A program made the translations under genes and the position numbers. Of a stretch of 10,242 nt of DNA, positions 6,698 to 10,242 are shown piece by piece. The number at the start of each line of letters is the position of its first letter. The first letter of the stretch is position 1. The notes under the pieces are model-generated. The model saw only the letters and a program-made list of their open reading frames with translations, was not told where the DNA came from and ran no database searches. Source of the DNA: Elusimicrobiota bacterium (GTDB lineage: Bacteria; Elusimicrobiota; Elusimicrobia; Elusimicrobiales; UBA9959); the NCBI GenBank assembly GCA_030637365.1, contig DAOWGR010000050.1, positions 1-10,242 on the forward strand. Reading direction: 5' to 3'.

Positions 6698-7350
6698 AAA
6701 CTCTCAACTGATTTTATATTTTTCATCGGAGCGAAACTCCTGCGATGAACGGGGCTTGGCCCATGCTTTCTGAGAGCGTCCAAATGAAACGCGGTGCCGT
6801 AGCCTTTATGTTTTGAAAAACCGTAATCGGGATATGAAAGATGCAGAATATTCATCCAATTATCTCTTATAACCTTGGCAAAAATACTGGCGCAAGCTAT
6901 AGATAAGGATTTGCCGTCTCCTCCAGTAACGGGCAATTGTTTTGAGGGAAAACCTTTTATTTTATGAGGACCGTCAACCAAAACCAAAATTTTCCCGCCG
7001 TCAGCCCCGGTATAAGCCAAAAGCCGCTCCACCGCTTGATTCATGGCTTTAAATGTGGCGGCTAAAATATTTATCTCGTCTATTTTTTTATGATCGCAAT
7101 AAGCGAAACCGAAACGAACGCCGTTTTCAATCATACGCGCGAAAAAAAAACTCCTTTTGGCGGGAGTCAGTTTTTTACTGTCATTTATGTTTGATAAATT
7201 TTGATAAGCTTTGAGGGGAACAAACGCGGCGCAGGCGACTACGGGCCCGGCCAGAGGGCCCCGGCCTACTTCATCCACTCCTATAAGAATATCCGGGCCG
7301 AATTTTTTAATTACGGAAGCGTCAAAATCCGAGAGAGATAAATTACTCAA
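6691..7350 (-). CDS. rnhB: ribonuclease HII
   Basis: RNase HII cuts the RNA strand of RNA/DNA hybrids and starts removal of single ribonucleotides from DNA. The motifs, numbered from the TTG start, are GVDEVGRGPLAGP with D26 and E27, NDSKKLT (56-62), LVDG with D126, and the fourth catalytic aspartate D163 in AKVIRDNWM, followed by the DYGFSKHKGYGT and HRRSF blocks near the end. I place the start at TTG (7350-7348) because a strong ribosome-binding site (GGAGGT, 7360-7355) lies five bases before it. The in-frame GTG at 7356 sits inside that site and would be badly placed. The protein is then 219 residues, a normal length. It follows rplS by about 100 bp and overlaps yraN. Confidence 0.96.
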   Translation of the reverse strand: MSNLSLSDFDASVIKKFGPDILIGVDEVGRGPLAGPVVACAAFVPLKAYQNLSNINDSKKLTPAKRSFFFARMIENGVRFGFAYCDHKKIDEINILAATFKAMNQAVERLLAYTGADGGKILVLVDGPHKIKGFPSKQLPVTGGDGKSLSIACASIFAKVIRDNWMNILHLSYPDYGFSKHKGYGTAFHLDALRKHGPSPVHRRSFAPMKNIKSVESLC

Positions 7351-7426
7351 TTTCACCTCCGCGGCAGCCGCTTGAAAGCCGCCTTTCGCTTAAAGATTAC
7401 GAACAAACCGAAACCTTCGCGCCAAT

Positions 7427-7441
7427 CCGCTTATTGCGCCA
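7427..7441 (-). repeat. possible degenerate copy D of the gene-end repeat
   Basis: This stretch matches 3449-3464 (inside copy A) with one gap and three or so changes, and it lies eight bases beyond the rplS stop codon, the same kind of place as copies A and B. It is short and could be chance. The rest of the rplS-rnhB spacer (7361-7449) shows only small G+C-rich inverted repeats next to the rnhB ribosome-binding site. Confidence 0.2.
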
Positions 7442-7449
7442 AATCGTTT

Positions 7450-7908
7450 TTATTTGGTTTTTAAATCAGCGGCTTCCGGCTGTTTTACCTCAGCCGTATT
7501 TTCACTCGCGACTTCAAGGGGCTTAACTTCAATCTTTTCTTCCCGTTCCGTTTTACTACCGGAAACAAGGTTTTTATTGCGGTCTTTAATTTTTGACGCT
7601 TTTCCGGAAAGACCTCTAAGATAATATATTTTGGCTCTTCTTACTTTTCCTCTTTTTACAACCTCTATCTGGGCGATTCTGGGCGAATGCAAGGGGAAAA
7701 TTCTTTCAACACCCACGCCTGAAGAAATTTTTCTGACCGTAAAAGTCGCGGTTTGGCCGCCGCCTTTTTCAGCTATCACCACTCCGTCAAAAACCTGAAT
7801 TCTCTCACTGTTGCCTTCAATAATCTTAAAATGAACCTTAACGGTATCACCGGACTTAAAATTAAATTTTCTGTTTTCCGCTTCTATTTTGGATTCCACT
7901 TTTTTCAT
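7450..7908 (-). CDS. rplS: 50S ribosomal protein L19
   Basis: L19 lies at the 30S-50S interface of the ribosome. The frame is open back to 7992, but the start is ATG 7908. That codon has a strong ribosome-binding site (GGAGG, six bases upstream) and overlaps the trmD TGA stop (ATGA). The resulting 152-residue protein begins MKKVESKIEAENRKFNFKSGD, as L19 proteins do. Core motifs are GDTVKVHFKIIEGNSERIQVFDGVVI (20-45), FTVRKISSGVGVERIFPLHSPRI (56-78) and GKVRRAKIYYLRGLSGKASKIK (87-108). About 40 residues after the core form a charged, Glu/Lys/Ala-rich tail not found in the usual 115-residue protein; it is probably disordered. The gene sits in the classical trmD-rplS order. Confidence 0.97.
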   Translation of the reverse strand: MKKVESKIEAENRKFNFKSGDTVKVHFKIIEGNSERIQVFDGVVIAEKGGGQTATFTVRKISSGVGVERIFPLHSPRIAQIEVVKRGKVRRAKIYYLRGLSGKASKIKDRNKNLVSGSKTEREEKIEVKPLEVASENTAEVKQPEAADLKTK

Positions 7909-8597
7909 ACTTCCTCCGCTGTTCGTTCGCCTTTTTTTAATAAATCCGGCCTTATTTTTTTTGTTACCGACAAAGAGCTGTTTCTCTTCCATTCTTCAAT
8001 AAGCTTATGATTTCCGCTTAATAAAACTTTTGGCACTTTTAAATCTTTCCAAATTTCAGGCCTTGTGTACTGAGGAGCTTCAAGCAAATTAAAAGAAAAC
8101 GATTCGTTCACGGTCGCGTCTTCCTTTTTTAAAACACCCGGCAAAAGCCTGGTTACGGAGTCTATCACCGCCACCGCCGCCGGTTCTCCGCCGGTAAGCA
8201 CATAATCGCCTATGGACAATTCAAGATCCGCGTATTTCCCGATTCTATCGTCAATTCCTTCATAATGGCCGCATATCAAAATCAGATGTTTCTTTTTGGC
8301 AAGCGCGAGAGCCGTCTTTTGATTAAAGACCGCGCCTTTGGGAGAAAGAAGCACGGTAAAAGAATTTTTCTTCTTTACTTTTTCAAACGCCTTGAAAACA
8401 GGCTCCGCCATCATCAGCATTCCCGTTCCGCCGCCGTAAAGCTTGCCGTCAACGGTTTTATGCTTATCAAGCGTAAAATCTCGGGGATTTTCAAAATTTA
8501 ATTTCAGCAGTTTTTTCTTTCTCGCCCTGCCCACGATGCTATCCGATAAAGGCGCGTCCACCATGCCGGGAAAAAGAGTAACCACATCTATTTTCAT
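7905..8597 (-). CDS. trmD: tRNA (guanine37-N1)-methyltransferase
   Basis: TrmD methylates G37 of tRNAs from S-adenosylmethionine and so prevents frameshifting. The 230 residues contain the family's trefoil-knot SAM site: LLSPKGAVF (83-91), CGHYEGIDDRI (109-119) and SIGDYVLTGGEPAA (128-141), then R150 in SVTRLLPGVL, PQYTRPEIW (175-183) and VPKVLLSGNHKLIEEWK (188-204). At the site of the catalytic Asp169 of E. coli/Haemophilus TrmD, in the xDSF motif, this protein has E165 (NESF); glutamate there is a conservative change. The usual VDDxPYGGG motif reads VDGKLYGGG. The start ATG is three bases after the khpA stop, with no rimM between them, and the stop overlaps rplS. Confidence 0.97.
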   Translation of the reverse strand: MKIDVVTLFPGMVDAPLSDSIVGRARKKKLLKLNFENPRDFTLDKHKTVDGKLYGGGTGMLMMAEPVFKAFEKVKKKNSFTVLLSPKGAVFNQKTALALAKKKHLILICGHYEGIDDRIGKYADLELSIGDYVLTGGEPAAVAVIDSVTRLLPGVLKKEDATVNESFSFNLLEAPQYTRPEIWKDLKVPKVLLSGNHKLIEEWKRNSSLSVTKKIRPDLLKKGERTAEEV

Positions 8598-8600
8598 AGA

Positions 8601-8834
8601 TCAAACGATATCAATAAAAACTTTCTTGCCGGTTTTTTGAGCGACTGACTGAAGAAAATTCCTAATTGATTTTATGACTCTTCCTTCTTTTCCTATAACC
8701 CGTCCGCGGTCGGAAGAATCAAGATTAATTTTAAATCTTATAACATTTCCGTCTTCGTAAGAATCCAAACTTACTTCATCTGATTTCTCCACCAAAGAAC
8801 CGACAATATATGTCAAAGCTTCTTTCATTTTCAA
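8601..8834 (-). CDS. khpA: KH-domain RNA-binding protein KhpA (YlqC/UPF0109 family)
   Basis: This 77-residue protein is a single KH domain. The nucleic-acid-binding GxxG loop is G48-K49-E50-G51 inside RGRVIGKEGRVIKSIRNFL (43-61), and the C-terminal strand KKVFIDIV ends the fold. Members bind RNA and, in Gram-positive bacteria, act with KhpB in cell division and RNA control. The first ATG has a ribosome-binding site (GGGAG) about six bases upstream; a second ATG is two codons in. It lies 15 bp after rpsP, its normal neighbour. Confidence 0.93.
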   Translation of the reverse strand: MKMKEALTYIVGSLVEKSDEVSLDSYEDGNVIRFKINLDSSDRGRVIGKEGRVIKSIRNFLQSVAQKTGKKVFIDIV

Positions 8835-8849
8835 CTCCCGATCAATATC

Positions 8850-9137
8850 TTAAGCTTTAGGCTCAACACCCGTGGACTCGCTTGAAGCCGCTGATTTCTT
8901 GGCTTTTTTTATGAGTGAAGAAACCGTTTGAGACGCCTTGGCTCCGTTTTTAAGCCAATATTCAATCTTTTCCATTTTAACATGGACTTTATCTTTATCT
9001 TTTACCGCTTTAGGATCATAATGGCCTAAAATTTCAAGCGGCCTGCCATGCGGACCGCGATTTTTTTCAATGGCCACCATTCTATAATGAGGCTGAATCC
9101 TTTTTCCATGCCTCTGAAGTCTTATAACTACCGCCAT
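8850..9137 (-). CDS. rpsP: 30S ribosomal protein S16
   Basis: The 95-residue protein starts MAVVIRLQRHGKRIQPHYRMVAIEKNRGPHGRPLEILGHYDP, a clear S16, and continues with KMEKIEYWLKNGAKASQTVSSLIKKAK. S16 is an early assembly protein of the 30S body. A short Ser/Glu/Lys tail (about 15 residues) follows the core. A strong ribosome-binding site (AAGGAGG) ends six bases before the ATG. It is the first gene of the rpsP-khpA-trmD-rplS-rnhB-yraN series and probably of the whole leftward operon down to upp. Confidence 0.98.
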   Translation of the reverse strand: MAVVIRLQRHGKRIQPHYRMVAIEKNRGPHGRPLEILGHYDPKAVKDKDKVHVKMEKIEYWLKNGAKASQTVSSLIKKAKKSAASSESTGVEPKA

Positions 9138-9227
9138 ACTTTCCTCCTTCCATGCTTAACCGACAAAAATATTAAATTCAATAATCAATTGAACACCTTT
9201 TTTAAAGATGCTCAGTACAGTTACAGT

Positions 9228-9257
9228 ATTATATTATATTTTGACATCTATTGGAAA
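9228..9257 (-). promoter_or_regulatory. candidate promoter of the rpsP operon
   Basis: Read leftward, two overlapping TATAAT boxes (9233-9238 and 9228-9233) lie about 90 bases before rpsP. The best -35 candidate is TTTCCA (9257-9252), 18 bp from the inner box and only four of six to consensus. Just downstream, near the expected start, ACTGT is repeated (9211-9228). Farther into the leader an A+T-rich 6-bp hairpin (9177-9193) precedes a T-rich stretch and could act as a weak attenuator. Confidence 0.45.
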
Positions 9258-9269
9258 TAAGACTATTTT
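9241..9269 (+). promoter_or_regulatory. candidate plus-strand promoter, antisense to the receiver gene
   Basis: A perfect TTGACA (9241-9246) is 17 bp from TATTTT (9264-9269, four of six to the -10 consensus). It points right, away from rpsP and into the 3' end of the leftward receiver gene, where no plus-strand gene is visible. It would give antisense RNA, or it may be chance in A+T-rich DNA. Confidence 0.3.
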
Positions 9270-9282
9270 TTGACTATTTTTT
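9261..9282. repeat. exact 11-bp tandem duplication
   Basis: GACTATTTTTT occurs twice back to back (9261-9271 and 9272-9282), upstream of the rpsP promoter boxes. The spacing of one helical turn would suit a regulator or an A-tract UP-like element for the leftward promoter. Confidence 0.6.
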
Positions 9283-9300
9283 GGTCGCCCGATACGCATA

Positions 9301-9320
9301 GCGCCTGTTGCGACACTGCC
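9301..9320 (-). repeat. possible degenerate copy C of the gene-end repeat
   Basis: This stretch shares CTGTTGCG and the following CACTGCC with copies A and B if a 2-nt insertion is allowed. It lies seven bases past the stop codon of the receiver gene, matching the position of the other copies. Confidence 0.25.
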
Positions 9321-9327
9321 ATTGGCT

Positions 9328-9690
9328 TTAAGAAATAAGCTTTTTTATATGTTCCAAAAGATGTTTCATATCATAAGGTTTATTGATATAAACATCCACG
9401 CCGGCTTTAAACGCGTCTTCCATATCGCCCACAAGCGTTTTACCGGTAAGCATTATAACGGGCGCGCTATGCGAACCTTCTCCCTTTATAAGCTCGCATA
9501 AAGTATCTCCGTCCATCTTCGGCAAACCTATATCCAAAATCGCAAGGTCCGGTTTTTCAGCTTTAAACTTCTCCCATCCTTCGTCTCCATCAAAAGCTGA
9601 AACAACCTTATAACCTGCTTGCTCAAGCTTTATCTTAAGAATTTTAACAATATCAACGGCATCATCCACTATAAGAATTTTTTTGGACAT
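9328..9690 (-). CDS. stand-alone CheY-like response-regulator receiver protein
   Basis: The 120 residues form one receiver domain and nothing else. The acidic pocket is D9-D10, the phosphoacceptor is D53 (LAILDIGLPKMDGD), the switch threonine is T82 (IMLTGK) and the conserved lysine is K104 in YINKPYD. There is no DNA-binding or enzyme domain, so it must act by protein-protein contact or as a phosphate carrier. No histidine kinase is in the window, so partner and signal are unknown. A ribosome-binding site (AGGTGG) lies about ten bases before the ATG. It is 190 bp upstream of rpsP in the same direction, with a promoter region between, so it is probably not part of that operon. Confidence 0.94.
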   Translation of the reverse strand: MSKKILIVDDAVDIVKILKIKLEQAGYKVVSAFDGDEGWEKFKAEKPDLAILDIGLPKMDGDTLCELIKGEGSHSAPVIMLTGKTLVGDMEDAFKAGVDVYINKPYDMKHLLEHIKKLIS

Positions 9691-9723
9691 GTTTTTTTTA
9701 CCACCTTAGGGCTTGGAAAAGAA

Positions 9724-10023
9724 TTACCTTATCATTTTGAAGCTCAGCTTTAAGTTGGTCGTCTGATGAGCATAGCTCCCTAATACGACACCCGGCATAG
9801 CCTTGAGTTCAAGACGCGATAAATGAGAAGGCTTGGAGCTGGAACAAGGAAGCAATGCTTCATCAGATGCAAGGAGCTCTGCGACTTGCCTGTGAATGAA
9901 GCCGAAACCATAGCTTTCGGCATCTGATGAACCAAAAGGTTCGTGTTCCAGAGCAACGAAGAAATCAATAAAAGATGAGCTTCCCCATAGGGGCTGACTA
10001 ATTTCAGACTCCAACCGCGTCAC
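9724..10023 (-). CDS. unrecognised ORF of doubtful coding status
   Basis: A 99-codon frame runs from a GTG (10023) to a TAA, 33 bp before the receiver gene. I recognise no domain. The translation is rich in Ser, Leu, Glu and Phe and poor in Lys, unlike the Lys- and Ile-rich neighbours, and its codons are less A/T-ended. There is no good ribosome-binding site before the GTG. The nested inverted repeats at 9839-9951 run straight through the frame and explain similar peptide pieces (SSDAES and ASDEA come from the two arms of one inverted repeat). I think a structured nucleic acid is more likely than a protein, but a real small gene cannot be excluded. Confidence 0.25.
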   Translation of the reverse strand: MTRLESEISQPLWGSSSFIDFFVALEHEPFGSSDAESYGFGFIHRQVAELLASDEALLPCSSSKPSHLSRLELKAMPGVVLGSYAHQTTNLKLSFKMIR

Positions 10024-10111
10024 TTATCGCTCATCCCGCCATTAAGGCGGGACACAGACAGACTATAAACGAGTATGCGGAACAACGAGCCTATGGCTCA
10101 GCAGGTGTCGT
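9785..10111. other. inverted-repeat-rich element, candidate structured RNA or small non-autonomous mobile element
   Basis: The outermost pair is ACGACACC (9785-9792) with GGTGTCGT (10104-10111), continued by AGCC/GGCT (9799-9802 with 10095-10098). Inside are CTGGAACA/TGTTCCAG (9839-9846 with 9944-9951), a perfect 12-bp pair (9859-9870 with 9920-9931), GCCGAAA/TTTCGGC (9901-9907 with 9915-9921) and GCAAG/CTTGC (9869-9873 with 9885-9889). Small hairpins CCCC-ATA-GGGG (9983-9993) and GAGCC-TAT-GGCTC (10087-10099) add to this. Some stems share bases and cannot all form together. I could not match it to tmRNA, RNase P RNA, SRP RNA or 6S RNA, and no transposase is present. Strand and function are unknown. 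Confidence 0.4.
10034..10052. repeat. perfect 7-bp G+C-rich hairpin
   Basis: TCCCGCC (10034-10040) pairs with GGCGGGA (10046-10052) around the loop ATTAA. There is no T-run on either side. It lies inside the structured region, just before the doubtful GTG start at 10023 in the leftward direction. Confidence 0.5.
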
Positions 10112-10242
10112 GAGTTATACGAACGACCTCGCTCTTCGTTCCTTGTTTCGCTCAAAAATCAGTCAGCCAAATGGTTAATTAATTTTGTCACAGAGCCTTC
10201 AAATCAAGTATATCAAAAAAATCATAAAATCCCGGTTTTTGA
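10112..10242. other. non-coding right end
   Basis: No coding frame is convincing here. A 6-bp inverted repeat (GAACGA 10121-10126 with TCGTTC 10136-10141) closes a 9-nt loop, and the 8-bp palindrome TTAATTAA lies at about 10176-10183. The last 40 bases are A+T-rich and could carry a leftward promoter, but I see no clear pair of boxes. Confidence 0.3.

Noticed and set aside
6146..6748. Plus-strand hydrophobic ORF of 200 codons
   Set aside because: It spans the yraN/punA junction in antisense; the hydrophobic translation comes from complement of Lys-rich codons (TTT, CTT).
7909..7992. Longer rplS frame starting at 7992
   Set aside because: The extra 28 residues lie inside trmD, have no L19 similarity, and the internal ATG at 7908 has a strong ribosome-binding site and an ATGA overlap with trmD.
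9780..9968. Second leftward ORF of 62 codons in the structured region
   Set aside because: It is nested in another frame of the inverted-repeat element, with no ribosome-binding site or recognisable sequence.
9691..10242. tmRNA, RNase P RNA or SRP RNA at the right end
   Set aside because: A GGTTC-GTG-TTCC stretch (9938-9949) recalls a tRNA T-arm, but there is no acceptor stem, CCA end, tag reading frame or other conserved core of these RNAs.
1..10242. CRISPR array, tRNA or rRNA gene, insertion sequence with transposase
   Set aside because: No regularly spaced identical repeats, no cloverleaf, no rRNA-like blocks and no transposase or integrase motifs were seen.

Overview
This window is a protein-dense stretch (roughly 40-45% G+C by eye) from an uncultured-type bacterium. 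It has bacterial Shine-Dalgarno sites, a standard genetic code, and a classic bacterial ribosomal-protein/tRNA-modification cluster. The S16 and L19 sequences, the salvage genes attached behind that cluster and the simple-sequence intergenic DNA remind me of lineages such as Omnitrophota/Elusimicrobiota, with Patescibacteria less likely. That placement is an impression, not a result.

Layout. Positions 1-909 (+) hold the C-terminal part of a ClC-type chloride channel or transporter cut by the window edge, followed by a strong hairpin. Positions 1028-2479 (-) encode a MOP-superfamily polysaccharide flippase. A 220-bp divergent intergenic region follows, containing a perfect hairpin, a CRP/FNR-like operator and a perfect -10 box. 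It leads into a Crp/Fnr-family regulator (2700-3410, +) with an FNR-like N-terminal cysteine cluster. A convergent terminator separates this gene from a long leftward gene train.

The leftward train, read from right to left, is rpsP (S16), a KH-domain protein (khpA), trmD, rplS (L19), rnhB (RNase HII), yraN, a purine nucleoside phosphorylase, a pyrimidine nucleoside phosphorylase and uracil phosphoribosyltransferase. Several junctions overlap (ATGA overlaps at trmD/rplS and punA/deoA, and a 7-nt overlap at rnhB/yraN), so much of it is probably one operon. Its last three genes form a compact salvage module: nucleosides are phosphorolysed to bases and (deoxy)ribose-1-phosphate, and uracil is returned to UMP. 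rimM, which commonly sits between the KH gene and trmD, is not there. The upp gene is bracketed by two copies of a 37-bp imperfect direct repeat.

Upstream of rpsP lie a promoter region with short tandem repeats, then a stand-alone CheY-like receiver protein (9328-9690, -). The right end (about 9724-10242) has no gene I recognise. It is unusually rich in nested inverted repeats, and the one ORF across it (9724-10023, -) is of doubtful coding status. This is the part of the window most likely to be something undescribed: a structured RNA or a small non-autonomous repeat element. The best-supported regulatory idea is that the Crp/Fnr protein controls its own promoter through a site centred near -42.
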